This document shows, piece by piece, positions 37,968-46,077 of a DNA stretch of 64,000 nt. How positions within the stretch are numbered: position 1 is the stretch's first letter; every line of letters begins with the position of its first letter. Made by a program: the position numbers and the translations under genes. Origin of the DNA: Cohnella lupini. GTDB lineage: Bacteria; Bacillota; Bacilli; Paenibacillales; Paenibacillaceae. The stretch is taken from positions 124,001 through 188,000 of the forward strand of contig NZ_QRDY01000007.1 in NCBI RefSeq assembly GCF_003386205.1, given 5' to 3'. The notes under the pieces are model-generated. The model saw nothing but the letters and a program-made list of their open reading frames with translations. It ran no database searches and was not told the DNA's origin.

Positions 37968-38753
37968 ATGAAAAAACTGAAATGCGCTCCTCCCCATCCT
38001 AAACGTAAGGCAACCAAAAAGATCTCTCGCAAAGAAGAGGTCGTGGAAGTCGTTGCCAATCCGGGTCCTATTGGGGTGATTGGTCCTATCGGTCCTATTG
38101 GCCCTCAAGGACCTGCAGGACTTGTCGGGCCAATTGGTCCGCAGGGAATTGTTGGTCCACAAGGTGTCCAAGGCGCACCGGGAGTGGGACTTCTTGATTT
38201 TTATAGCTTTATCTCTGCTCCCGATCCGATGGTCCCAAGCGGTCCGGCCATTACGACTGTTACGTTACCAGTACCTCCGGCAACGCTCGGTCCCGAGCTC
38301 CAGCTCAGCAATCGGTTCTTGACCGTGAGTAACGTCATTCCGGCAAGCCGGGTCGCCTTAAAGGCAACCGTCGTCTGGGGTTTTACATTCATCAGCGGGA
38401 CTGCTCCGCAACTTGCAGTAGCAAGTCAAATCATGCGTTTCGGGATTTTCCGAGACGCTCCGCTAGTAGGCATTCGCTTATGTACCGTCATAGATGCCGG
38501 AAGCGTCACACAGATTAATCTTGTAGGTAGTGAAACAACATTTGTAAGCGGGAATTTCACGACGACTTTCGAGTATACCGATAGGGGTATCGCCGGTCCG
38601 AGCGTGAATTATTTTCTCACCGTCGCCGCAGGTCCGGCTTCCGGCTTCGGGGTTGGCGGTGATGGCGGACCGACGCCGATTACGAATTTCACCAATCCGG
38701 TCGTAAACGAGTTTCACTTCAGCGCCGAGGTCATCGGTCCCAACGTTCCCTAA
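37968..38753 (+). CDS. Collagen-like repeat protein, paralogue of the preceding gene
   Basis: A 261-residue protein with basic start ([21 protein letters not shown]), a Gly-X-Y stretch with [17 protein letters not shown], and the same C-terminal domain ([69 protein letters not shown]). It begins 29 nt after its paralogue, after GGGAGATG, so both are probably one transcript. ATG 37963 is an alternative start in another frame. Confidence 0.88.
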   Translation: MKKLKCAPPHPKRKATKKISRKEEVVEVVANPGPIGVIGPIGPIGPQGPAGLVGPIGPQGIVGPQGVQGAPGVGLLDFYSFISAPDPMVPSGPAITTVTLPVPPATLGPELQLSNRFLTVSNVIPASRVALKATVVWGFTFISGTAPQLAVASQIMRFGIFRDAPLVGIRLCTVIDAGSVTQINLVGSETTFVSGNFTTTFEYTDRGIAGPSVNYFLTVAAGPASGFGVGGDGGPTPITNFTNPVVNEFHFSAEVIGPNVP

Positions 38754-38865
38754 ATCAACTTGACCAAAGAGAAATCCATATCCCAAATTTCACCAACTGC
38801 TTGAAAAAACAAAACGACTATGATAAAGTTTTTTTAGTTTAAGGAATGGAGCTGAAGAGAATAAT

Positions 38866-38979
38866 GTGATTTTTCTTGCTAATAATAAAACGACAAAAGC
38901 GATATTTTTTTCGTATGTTTTATTTAATAGGCAAGAAAGTTACTTATTCTTTTTACTCAAACAATATATCCTTGTCTAA
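38866..38979 (+). CDS. Leader peptide upstream of the Lsa-type ABC-F gene (37 residues)
   Basis: A 37-codon frame from GTG 38866 to TAA 38977-38979, with a weak GAAGAGA ahead. The peptide is hydrophobic and aromatic: it starts MIFLANNKTTKAIFFSYVLF and ends FFLLKQYILV. Codons for QESY lie on the RNA arm (38932-38945) that can pair with the downstream terminator. A ribosome moving through would mask that arm; a stalled one would free it. This is the layout known for antibiotic-induced ABC-F genes. The start codon is the least certain part. Confidence 0.65.
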   Translation: MIFLANNKTTKAIFFSYVLFNRQESYLFFLLKQYILV

Positions 38980-39052
38980 CTCCGCTTGCGGGTTAGATTA
39001 ACTGTATTTATTTGAGCTACGAGAAAGTAACTTTCTTGTAGCTCTTATTTAT
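38932..39052 (+). promoter_or_regulatory. Attenuator of the Lsa-type gene (antiterminator/terminator switch)
   Basis: The terminator is a 14-bp stem, GAGCTACGAGAAAG (39014-39027) with CTTTCTTGTAGCTC (39031-39044), then TTATTTATTT. CAAGAAAGTTACTT (38932-38945), inside the leader frame, is a perfect 14-nt complement of AAGTAACTTTCTTG (39025-39038), so pairing would destroy the terminator. A small hairpin (TAAC-CCG/CGG-GTTA, ~38976-38996) follows the leader stop. Confidence 0.75.
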
Positions 39053-39070
39053 TTGCGGGAGGATTATTTC

Positions 39071-40549
39071 ATGTCATTAATTAACGTAACAAATCTAACC
39101 TTCGCCTATGACGGAAGCTACGATAACATATTCGAGAATGCGAGCTTCCAAATCGATACCGATTGGAAATTAGGATTTACGGGAAGAAACGGTAGAGGGA
39201 AGACGACGTTTCTCAACTTACTGCTCGGTAAATACGAATACGGCGGACATATTTCCGCGAGTGTCCGTTTTGAATATTTCCCTTTCCATGTCGAGAACAT
39301 GGAAAATCATACTCTGGACGTCATCAACGATATAAATCCGGACTATGTTCACTGGGAATTATTACGCGAGCTTTCGTTGCTTAAAGTTTCCGAGGATGTT
39401 TTATATCGCCCTTATGATTCATTATCCAACGGAGAGCAAACGAAAGTTATGTTGGCTGCTTTATTTCTGAAAGAAAACAGTTTTCTGTTAATCGATGAGC
39501 CGACCAATCATCTGGATAGTCATGCAAGAAAGCTTGTCAGCGATTATTTAAGAGCCAAAAGCGGATTTATACTGGTGTCTCACGACAGATCCTTTCTGGA
39601 CAACTGCGTAGACCATATCCTGTCGATCAACAAGTCCAACATAGAAATTCAAAGAGGTAACTTCTCCGAATGGTGGGAAAATAAACAAAGACAAGATAAC
39701 TACGAGCTTGCCGAGAACGAGAAGCTGAGGAAAGACATTAAACGGTTGTCGGATGCTGCGACGAGAACGAGTAACTGGTCGCACGAGGTGGAAAAAACCA
39801 AAAACGGTACAAGAAATTCCGGCTCTAAAGTAGATAAAGGATATGTCGGCCATAAAGCAGCAAAAATGATGAAACGCTCTAAAGGAATCGAGCAAAGACA
39901 GCAATCCGCTATCGAAGACAGGTCGATGCTTCTAAAAAATATCGAGAACTCCGAAAGCTTGAAAATTTCTCAGCTTGCTTATCACAAAAAACAACTCGCC
40001 GAACTGGAAAACGTTTCGATCTATTACGGAGAGAAGGCGGTTTGCTCGGATATCAGCTTTACTATCGAGCAAGGAGATCGTATTGCGCTATCTGGCAAGA
40101 ACGGCTCGGGAAAATCAAGTATCATCAAGCTCATTTTCGGCGAGGATATCGATTATACCGGCACCTTTAGAAAGGGAAGTCAGCTTAAAATCTCCTATGT
40201 TTCGCAGGACACTTCGCATTTGCGGGGAAATTTAACGGACTACGCGAATAGTAATGGCATTGACGAAAGTCTATTCAAATCCATTCTAAGAAAGCTTGAT
40301 TTCTCCAGGGTTCAATTCGAAAAGGATATTTCGTCGTTCAGCGGCGGTCAAAAGAAGAAAGTGCTGATCGCAAAAAGCCTTTGCGAGAAAGCGCATTTGC
40401 AAATCTGGGATGAGCCGCTCAATTTCATCGATGTTATTTCACGCATTCAAATCGAAGAATTATTACTTGAATATTCGCCGACCATTCTTTTCGTGGAACA
40501 CGACAGCGAATTTTGCAATCATATTGCTACGAAGATTATCGAACTCTAA
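39071..40549 (+). CDS. ABC-F ribosomal protection protein, Lsa type
   Basis: A 492-residue cytosolic protein with two ATPase domains and no membrane part. Domain 1: GRNGRGKTT, SLSNGEQTKVML, LLIDEPTNHLD; domain 2: GKNGSGKSS, SFSGGQKKKVLIAKSL, IWDEPLNFID. The linker (about residues 195-290) is long and rich in charged residues with KAAKMMKRSKGIEQR, as in Lsa proteins that release lincosamides, pleuromutilins and streptogramin A from ribosomes. ATG 39071 follows GGGAGG by 8 nt; the upstream in-frame ATG 39053 lacks a site. The leader peptide and attenuator upstream point to induction by ribosome-targeting drugs. Confidence 0.92.
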   Translation: MSLINVTNLTFAYDGSYDNIFENASFQIDTDWKLGFTGRNGRGKTTFLNLLLGKYEYGGHISASVRFEYFPFHVENMENHTLDVINDINPDYVHWELLRELSLLKVSEDVLYRPYDSLSNGEQTKVMLAALFLKENSFLLIDEPTNHLDSHARKLVSDYLRAKSGFILVSHDRSFLDNCVDHILSINKSNIEIQRGNFSEWWENKQRQDNYELAENEKLRKDIKRLSDAATRTSNWSHEVEKTKNGTRNSGSKVDKGYVGHKAAKMMKRSKGIEQRQQSAIEDRSMLLKNIENSESLKISQLAYHKKQLAELENVSIYYGEKAVCSDISFTIEQGDRIALSGKNGSGKSSIIKLIFGEDIDYTGTFRKGSQLKISYVSQDTSHLRGNLTDYANSNGIDESLFKSILRKLDFSRVQFEKDISSFSGGQKKKVLIAKSLCEKAHLQIWDEPLNFIDVISRIQIEELLLEYSPTILFVEHDSEFCNHIATKIIEL

Positions 40550-40570
40550 TTTCATTTTGAAGTATCAAAT

Positions 40571-40615
40571 AGAGGTAAACTCAAAAGTGATCTACTTTTG
40601 AGTTTGCCTCTTTAA
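40571..40615 (+). terminator. Terminator of the ABC-F gene
   Basis: An 18-bp stem (40571-40588 with 40594-40611, one G-T pair) and T-rich tail. Confidence 0.8.
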
Positions 40616-40720
40616 TTACTTGTAAAAGCAAGGCGATGCTTATGATGCGCTAAGTAATTTGATTTATATCGAATTGAGCTTTAGAATAACGTCATAAATC
40701 AACTAAGGAGAGAGATCAGT

Positions 40721-41752
40721 ATGGCAAATATAGATTCCGCATTTTCGTTGAAAGGTCTGCATCTTAAAAACCGAATCGTCATGCCGCCTATGTGCCAATA
40801 TTCGGTTGACGCTGAAGACGGTACGCCGAACGAATGGCACTATGTTCACTATGTATCCCGGGCTATCGGCGGAGCAGGACTCATCATTGTGGAAATGACC
40901 GACGTGGAGCCTGACGGCCGGATTACAAACCGCGATTTGGGCTTATGGTCGGATGAACAGGTCGCTGCATATCAGAGGATCGTGTCCGAAGTACATAAAT
41001 ACGGAACTAAGATCGGCATCCAAATTGCGCATGCAGGACGTAAAGCTACGGATGCCGAGCAACCCGTCAGCTCTTCGTCGAGCCCGCCCTCGGAAAAAGG
41101 ATTAAAACCTTCGCGTGCTCTTACTACCGAGGAAGTCAAAGCTATGGTAATCAAATACAAAGATGCCGCAAGGAGAGCCGTTGCTGCAGGTTTTGATACA
41201 ATCGAGTTGCACGGAGCCCATGGATATTTAATCCACCAGTTTCAATCGCCCGGTATTAATAATCGAACGGACGAGTACGGGAAAGATTTGTCTCTATTCG
41301 GAGTTCAGATTGTCCAAGCGGTCCGTGAAGTTATGCCTCCGGATATGCCGCTGATCATGAGGATTTCAGCCGTTGAATACATGGATGGCGGCTATGGGAT
41401 GGAGCATTCCATAGCTATCGCCAAGAAATACAAAGCGGCTGGAGTTGATATGTTCCATGTATCCAGCGGCGGGGAGGGTCCTGCTGGGAAGGTGAAGCCC
41501 GGTAACCATCCGGGTTACCAGGTTCCATTAGCCAGAGCGTATAGACAAGCGCTAGAGGTTCCGGTCATTGCGGTCGGTAAACTAGAGGATCCCTTCCTGG
41601 CAGAGGCTACGCTAGCCAATGATGATGCGGATCTTGTAGCCGTTGGGCGCGGCATGCTTAACGATCCTTATTGGGCTTTACATGCGATACAATCCGTCGT
41701 CAGAAAAGTCGATCCTCCGGTTCAGTATGCAAGGGGAATTTTCGTTCAATAA
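40721..41752 (+). CDS. namA: NADPH dehydrogenase, old yellow enzyme family (NamA/YqjM)
   Basis: An FMN ene-reductase of 343 residues. MPPMCQYS carries the Cys and Tyr of the YqjM subclass, the substrate pair lies in IELHGAHGYLIHQFQSPG (two His), and QIAHAGRKA and VGRGMLNDPYWALHA bind FMN. It reduces activated double bonds and quinones or nitro compounds and is linked to oxidative stress in B. subtilis. AAGGAG precedes ATG 40721. It lies next to a TetR gene, but a hairpin separates them. Confidence 0.95.
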   Translation: MANIDSAFSLKGLHLKNRIVMPPMCQYSVDAEDGTPNEWHYVHYVSRAIGGAGLIIVEMTDVEPDGRITNRDLGLWSDEQVAAYQRIVSEVHKYGTKIGIQIAHAGRKATDAEQPVSSSSSPPSEKGLKPSRALTTEEVKAMVIKYKDAARRAVAAGFDTIELHGAHGYLIHQFQSPGINNRTDEYGKDLSLFGVQIVQAVREVMPPDMPLIMRISAVEYMDGGYGMEHSIAIAKKYKAAGVDMFHVSSGGEGPAGKVKPGNHPGYQVPLARAYRQALEVPVIAVGKLEDPFLAEATLANDDADLVAVGRGMLNDPYWALHAIQSVVRKVDPPVQYARGIFVQ

Positions 41753-41786
41753 TTGTTTTATATCCCGGGACTGAAGAATATATCCG

Positions 41787-41810
41787 AAACCTCCACAAGC
41801 GTGGAGGTTT
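41787..41810 (+). terminator. Hairpin after namA
   Basis: Perfect 10-bp stem AAACCTCCAC/GTGGAGGTTT with a 4-nt loop; the T run is short. Confidence 0.6.
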
Positions 41811-41881
41811 CTTCGTTATGTACTGAAGGCGTCTATTGCCGACGAATGCGTCTTGAGCTTTTTTCTCGTTTACGAGGACGG

Positions 41882-41931
41882 TTGACAAACAAGTCGACTA
41901 GAGGTAAGATAGCCACATGAATGAACGTTCA
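41882..41931 (+). promoter_or_regulatory. SigA promoter and palindromic operator of the TetR gene
   Basis: TTGACA (41882-41887), 17-nt spacer, TAAGAT (41905-41910), then AATGAACGTTCA (41920-41931) with the perfect palindrome TGAACGTTCA. The same AATGAACGTTCA occurs at 42614-42625 before the SDR gene. Confidence 0.8.
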
Positions 41932-41960
41932 CTTCGACGTCGAAAATGGAGGATACAGGC

Positions 41961-42572
41961 ATGTTCGAACAATATAGCAGCGCTCAGAGAGCCATTCTGG
42001 AAACGGTCTTGAAGCTAATTAGTCACAAGGACCTGCAGGCTACGTCTATGTCGATCATTTCAAAAGAATCCGGAATTCCGATCGGTACTATATATAACAA
42101 TTTCGGAAGCAAGGAAGAAATTATCAACGAGCTTTTCAAGGGGATTGCCGACCATTTCACATATGCCGTTTTACAAGGATTCGATGAAGATCTAAGTGTT
42201 CGAGATCGCTTCAGTCGCGTATGGAATAACTTATTCGAGGCTAGTATCGAGAATCTCGAGGCGTTTCAGTTTTTGGAGCAATACTCGTTCTCGCCTTATA
42301 TTAACGAAGAAACGAAACAGGCCGTGTATGAGAGAAATTGGTGTTTCAATGTAGGGTTGATGTATCAGAAGGAGATGGAGGAAGGACTTTTTATTGGAAA
42401 GTCTCCTCGTTTAACGGTGCAGATGCATTACGGGATGGTTGTTTTTTTAATAAAGAGTCGACTTTACAACATTAACGAGCTGACTGACGAGGTTATGCAG
42501 ACCGCTATTCAATCCTGTTGGAACTCCGTAAGTATAGATATGTGGCTACCTTTTGCCAAGTCAAAGGCTTAA
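41961..42572 (+). CDS. TetR/AcrR family transcriptional regulator
   Basis: A ~203-residue regulator. DNA-binding domain: AILETVLKLISHKDLQATSMSIISKESGIPIGTIYNNFGSKEEIINELF. The ligand domain is helical, with FQFLEQYSFSPYINEETKQ resembling the YxaF/QacR-like C-domain. ATG 41961 has GGAGG 8 nt ahead; in-frame ATG 41946 does not. The TGAACGTTCA palindrome at its own promoter and before the SDR at 42705 suggests that it represses both. Confidence 0.9.
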   Translation: MFEQYSSAQRAILETVLKLISHKDLQATSMSIISKESGIPIGTIYNNFGSKEEIINELFKGIADHFTYAVLQGFDEDLSVRDRFSRVWNNLFEASIENLEAFQFLEQYSFSPYINEETKQAVYERNWCFNVGLMYQKEMEEGLFIGKSPRLTVQMHYGMVVFLIKSRLYNINELTDEVMQTAIQSCWNSVSIDMWLPFAKSKA

Positions 42573-42613
42573 CCTAAGAGTCAATGCCTTGGACTTTTTT
42601 TTCGACAATAGTG

Positions 42614-42625
42614 AATGAACGTTCA
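42614..42625. promoter_or_regulatory. Palindromic operator upstream of the SDR gene
   Basis: AATGAACGTTCA, identical over 12 nt to the element in the TetR promoter at 41920-41931, lies 80 nt before ATG 42705. Confidence 0.7.
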
Positions 42626-42704
42626 ATCGGACATATAGGGAACAATAATCGAAATACTGAGTTAAGTGCGAAACTAACACTACTCAATAATTGGAGGATT
42701 TCAA

Positions 42705-43523
42705 ATGACTAAAACCATTTTTATTACGGGAACAAGCTCTGGTTTGGGTAAATTAACGGCCATCCATTTTGCTAAATTGGGCTGGAACGTTGCGGCAACG
42801 ATGCGTACTCCCGAGAAGGAAACGGAATTAACGAACTATCCCAATATTCGAATCTTCAAGCTGGACGTAACGAATCTGGAGCAGGTGCAATCGTCGGTGG
42901 ACCAAGCTATCAGCGCCTTTGGCCGAATTGACGTAGTTGTAAATAATGCGGGAATGGGATCTTACGGAGCACTGGAGCTCGCAGCGGAGGAAACGATCGA
43001 CTGGCAGTTCGCCGTTAACGCTCGCGGACCGATCAACGTCATTCGGAAGTTTTTACCACATTCCAGAACGAATGGCGGCGGTATGTTCATCAATATTAGC
43101 TCTTTCATGGGAGTAACGACTGCCGTACCGCTGGGGTCGCTTTATAATATGTCCAAGTTTGCCTTAGAAGGGTTAACGGAAGGACTGTATTACGAATTAA
43201 AACCGTTGAATATCGAGCTTCGCTTGATTGAGCAAGGAGGTTCGTCGGGCAATAACTTCGTGAATAGCATCATTTGGAATAAGGATGAAAAGATAACGGC
43301 TTATGACAAACAAATGGACAACCTTAAGAATATGATGACAAACCGCGATAACGCTCAATTAGACGATCCGCAGACGATCGTGGATGCCATTGCGGCGCAA
43401 GCTACGGGAGAGAGCAAGCAATTCCGGACGGTCATCGGCGAAGCAGGCAATGGACTCCTGGCTCTTAGGAACTCCGTTCCGATTGAGCAGTACTTGGATA
43501 CGATAGCTAATAATTATAAATGA
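42705..43523 (+). CDS. SDR family oxidoreductase
   Basis: A 272-residue SDR: TGTSSGLGKLTAIHFA, NNAGMGSYGALE, Ser in NISSFMGV and YNMSK, with a long variable C-terminus (from ~180: EQGGSSGNNFVNSIIWNKDEK). AATMRTPEKE after the second strand suggests NADP(H). GGAGG precedes ATG 42705. It is the probable target of the adjacent TetR protein, in the common arrangement of a TetR sensor with a detoxifying SDR. Confidence 0.92.
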   Translation: MTKTIFITGTSSGLGKLTAIHFAKLGWNVAATMRTPEKETELTNYPNIRIFKLDVTNLEQVQSSVDQAISAFGRIDVVVNNAGMGSYGALELAAEETIDWQFAVNARGPINVIRKFLPHSRTNGGGMFINISSFMGVTTAVPLGSLYNMSKFALEGLTEGLYYELKPLNIELRLIEQGGSSGNNFVNSIIWNKDEKITAYDKQMDNLKNMMTNRDNAQLDDPQTIVDAIAAQATGESKQFRTVIGEAGNGLLALRNSVPIEQYLDTIANNYK

Positions 43524-43559
43524 CGAGGATCCATGCCGATAATCAAAATCCCATTATCA

Positions 43560-43584
43560 AGCCCGCGAAGCTCGCGGGCTTTTT
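43560..43584 (+). terminator. Terminator after the SDR gene
   Basis: AGCCCGCGA/TCGCGGGCT stem followed by TTTTT. Confidence 0.85.
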
Positions 43585-43700
43585 CGTTTTTGATATTCCA
43601 TATTGGTTTGGCACGTGTAAAATAATAATTTAAATTTAATATTAGTTTTTATTCACAATAGTGTGTGTCGTACAGTATAATGAATTCAGGAGTTGATAAT

Positions 43701-44066
43701 ATGCCAGATGTCAATGAAACGATTAACGGTTTATTGAACGAGCTGAGGCGCGGAACGATAGTTATCGGCGTGCTCAGTCAATTGTACAAACCGCAATATG
43801 GATACTCGCTTGTTCCCGTTTTGGAGGAGAAGGGGTTGTCCGTCGATCCAGGCACCTTGTATCCGTTGCTACGCAGGCTGGAGAAACAAGAACTGCTGGA
43901 GAGCAAATGGGATACGAATGAAGCGCGTCCGCGGAAATATTATTTGCTTAGCCCCTTTGGACAGGAAGTTTACACGGGATTATGTCGGGAATGGCGTAAG
44001 TTGATTATCAGTATGGAGGCCGTCATGAAAGATTCCGAAGGAGGAGAATCGAATGGAAATGATTGA
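43701..44066 (+). CDS. PadR family transcriptional regulator
   Basis: A ~121-residue winged-helix regulator: ELRRGTIVIGVLSQLYKPQYGYSLVPVLEEKGLSVDPGTLYPLLRRLEKQELLESKW, with RKYYLLSPFGQEVY completing the wing, then a dimerisation helix. ATG 43701 follows AGGAG by 8 nt; the earlier in-frame start at 43665 lies inside the promoter (TTCACA-N18-TATAAT, 43652-43681). Its 3' end overlaps the HAAS gene by 14 nt. PadR proteins of this type commonly regulate a co-transcribed membrane protein in response to envelope stress or antibiotics. Confidence 0.92.
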   Translation: MPDVNETINGLLNELRRGTIVIGVLSQLYKPQYGYSLVPVLEEKGLSVDPGTLYPLLRRLEKQELLESKWDTNEARPRKYYLLSPFGQEVYTGLCREWRKLIISMEAVMKDSEGGESNGND

Positions 44067-45069
44067 ACGTTACATTTATGCGGTTACTCAGCGTCTGCCC
44101 GAACAACAACGGGCAGACATCAAGCAAGAGCTGCAAAGCTTAATCGAGGATATGTTGGAGGAGAGGGCTCCTGCGGGTCAGGCTTCCAGCGAGGATGTGG
44201 AAAGCGTGCTGTCGGAGCTTGGTCATCCGAATACGTTGGCTTCGAAATATCGCGGATACGACCGTTATCTTATCGGTCCCGTCGTGTTCGAGCCGTATAT
44301 GACCACTCTCAAGATCGTGCTGATTTCAATAGCCATCGGCTTGACCTGCATATTTACGATTGAAACGATTTTCGCGCCAATCGAAGTGCTGGAAAATTTC
44401 GTCGATTATATCGTTTCCCTGATTTCCGTTGGCGCCCAAGGCTTAGGAGTGGTGACTATCATATTCGCCTTGATCGATTATAGCCAGCGGAAAAACGCGG
44501 TCGTCAACGGCGAAAAGACTAAGGGATGGAAACCGTCCGATTTGCCGCAAATTCCCGACAGGAATAAGCAGATCAAATTGAGCGAGCCGATTACCAGTAT
44601 CATTTTCACGGTGTTGTTTACGGTGATTTGCCTGTATTCGGTCGATTTGCTAGGCGTTTGGAGGTCCCACGACGGAGACCGTTCGGTTATACCTTTTCTG
44701 AATGCCGATATCTTCCGTCATTACTTGCCGATCGTCTGGGGCCTAGCGGCTCTTGTCATCTTGAAGGAAAGCATCCGAATCATCATCCGCAAGAGAACGG
44801 GTAAATTGCTCTCATTCCATATTGCGATAACGGTCGTAACCACTGTATTGGTATGCGTTATGTTAGCGGATCCCGCTATCTGGAATCACGATTTCATACA
44901 GCAGTTGGAAGCTTCGGGGATCTTGACTCCCGGCGGAGAAGGTCATGAAACGGTAGTATCGATATGGGACGGAATAAGCGAATGGCTTATCATGATTGTC
45001 GGATTGTTCGCTCTGGTCGAAATCGCATCCGAAACTTACAAGTGGTACCGGGTAAAAACAACCGCTTGA
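44053..45069 (+). CDS. HAAS-domain membrane protein (DUF1700-like)
   Basis: A 338-residue protein. The N-terminal ~70 residues (MIERYIYAVTQRLPEQQRADIKQELQSLIEDMLEE, VLSELGHPNTLASKYRG) form the HAAS domain found next to PadR regulators. Six or seven membrane segments follow, beginning TLKIVLISIAIGLTCIFTI. The function is unknown; HAAS proteins are thought to work as membrane sensors or partners for the paired PadR regulator. ATG 44053 overlaps the regulator gene, so the two form an operon. Confidence 0.88.
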   Translation: MEMIERYIYAVTQRLPEQQRADIKQELQSLIEDMLEERAPAGQASSEDVESVLSELGHPNTLASKYRGYDRYLIGPVVFEPYMTTLKIVLISIAIGLTCIFTIETIFAPIEVLENFVDYIVSLISVGAQGLGVVTIIFALIDYSQRKNAVVNGEKTKGWKPSDLPQIPDRNKQIKLSEPITSIIFTVLFTVICLYSVDLLGVWRSHDGDRSVIPFLNADIFRHYLPIVWGLAALVILKESIRIIIRKRTGKLLSFHIAITVVTTVLVCVMLADPAIWNHDFIQQLEASGILTPGGEGHETVVSIWDGISEWLIMIVGLFALVEIASETYKWYRVKTTA

Positions 45070-45098
45070 CGAAACGAAACAAATTAAGTTCAATTGAG

Positions 45099-45128
45099 GT
45101 CCGCGTGCATTCGCGGGCTATTTTTTTT
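45099..45128 (+). terminator. Terminator of the PadR-HAAS operon
   Basis: GTCCGCG/CGCGGGC stem (one G-T pair) and a run of eight T residues. Confidence 0.85.
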
Positions 45129-45204
45129 GGATCTTATTCGCATTATTCTATTGCCGGTTAGTTTTGGAATAGGCGTTCACCTTTATTCCTTCGGTGAGTA
45201 TCTT

Positions 45205-45246
45205 ATTGATAAATGTTACTTTCATATTGATAAATGTTACTTTCAT
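45205..45246 (+). repeat. Tandem 21-bp duplication
   Basis: Two identical adjacent 21-bp units, 45205-45225 and 45226-45246, each beginning ATTGATAAATG and ending TTTCAT. They lie directly before the ribosome-binding site of the hydrolase remnant. Confidence 0.95.
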
Positions 45247-45262
45247 AATCGGAGGTATAGAC

Positions 45263-45358
45263 GTGGGATACTTTGTAAACTTTGAGCCGGGAGTAAAATT
45301 ATTCCTGGAAGACCTTAATCCAGGAGGACGTAAAACCATCGTGTTCTGGATAGATTGA
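45263..45358 (+). pseudogene. 5' remnant of an alpha/beta hydrolase gene
   Basis: GTG 45263, after GGAGGTATAGAC, opens a frame of only 31 codons ending TGA 45356-45358. Its product, MGYFVNFEPGVKLFLEDLNP and following residues GGRKTIVF, aligns with the first ~28 residues of the complete hydrolase at 27150 (MEYYVTVEPGVRIFVEDLNP). The rest of the gene is missing and the glcG-like gene starts 20 nt later. Upstream, AATAGGCGTTCACCT (45168-45182) is also found upstream of the intact gene (27076-27090). This is a truncated duplicate with its control region. Confidence 0.85.
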
Positions 45359-45377
45359 AATCCAAGGAGTGAATCAA

Positions 45378-45848
45378 TTGATCAAGCTTACATTGGAAAT
45401 AGCAAAACAATTGCTTGCGGTTGCGGAGCAAAAAGCCCGACAGATGGAGACTCTTTCCAATATTGCTATCGTCGATGAAGGAGGAAACCTAATCGCCTTC
45501 CACCGAATGGACAATGCCCGGTTCGCCGGTATCGAGATCTCGAAGGGCAAAGCATGGACGAGCGTAACCATGCAGATGCCGACGGCCAATCTTGCTCAAT
45601 CCGCGCTTCCAGGTAGTCCATCATACGGAATCAACACGACCAATGAGGGGAAGATTACCGTCTTAGGCGGAGGCATTCCTTTAGTTTCGGAAGGCAAGGT
45701 CGTCGGAGGTATCGGCGTGAGCGGGGGGACGAGCGCACAAGACACGGAAGTGGCCAACGCTGCCGTTCAAGCCTTCTCGAACTTTCAAGGAACAAGAGCG
45801 GACTGGAGCGTAAACGCACGTATCGGCACGAACCATTCCTATAGATAA
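45378..45848 (+). CDS. GlcG/HbpS family protein
   Basis: A ~156-residue protein of the HbpS-like (GlcG) family: LTLEIAKQLLAVAEQKARQM, NIAIVDEGGNLIAFHRMDNARFAGIEISKGKAWTSV, GGGIPLVSEGKVVGGIGVSGGTSAQDTEVA. Members bind haem or cobalamin or act as accessory proteins of glycolate or diol metabolism; the role here is unknown. TTG 45378 is preferred because AAGGAG (45364-45369) lies 8 nt ahead; GTG 45369 overlaps that site. Confidence 0.9.
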   Translation: MIKLTLEIAKQLLAVAEQKARQMETLSNIAIVDEGGNLIAFHRMDNARFAGIEISKGKAWTSVTMQMPTANLAQSALPGSPSYGINTTNEGKITVLGGGIPLVSEGKVVGGIGVSGGTSAQDTEVANAAVQAFSNFQGTRADWSVNARIGTNHSYR

Positions 45849-45871
45849 GCCAACAGCAAGTCGTATCATTT

Positions 45872-45903
45872 AAGTCTGCGTTATTTTAAGCGCGGGCTTT
45901 TTT
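45872..45903 (+). terminator. Terminator after the GlcG-like gene
   Basis: AAGTCTGCG/CGCGGGCTT stem (G-T pairs) followed by TTTTTT. Confidence 0.7.
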
Positions 45904-46077
45904 GGATTGTCGGGTCACATTGCTGCCGGCAACTTCGATTGGAAGTATGACATTCCTCATGGGCTAGTTACGGAAGTATGTGAAGATAGTCATTCTATTT
46001 ACATGAATAATGATACTAATCCGCCAAATTGTACCGTGGTAAGATCAGTACATAAGAAAAACGAAGGAGTGTTCTGA

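Noticed and set aside
41946..41960. ATG 41946 as start of the TetR gene
   Set aside because: It overlaps the GGAGG ribosome-binding site that serves ATG 41961.
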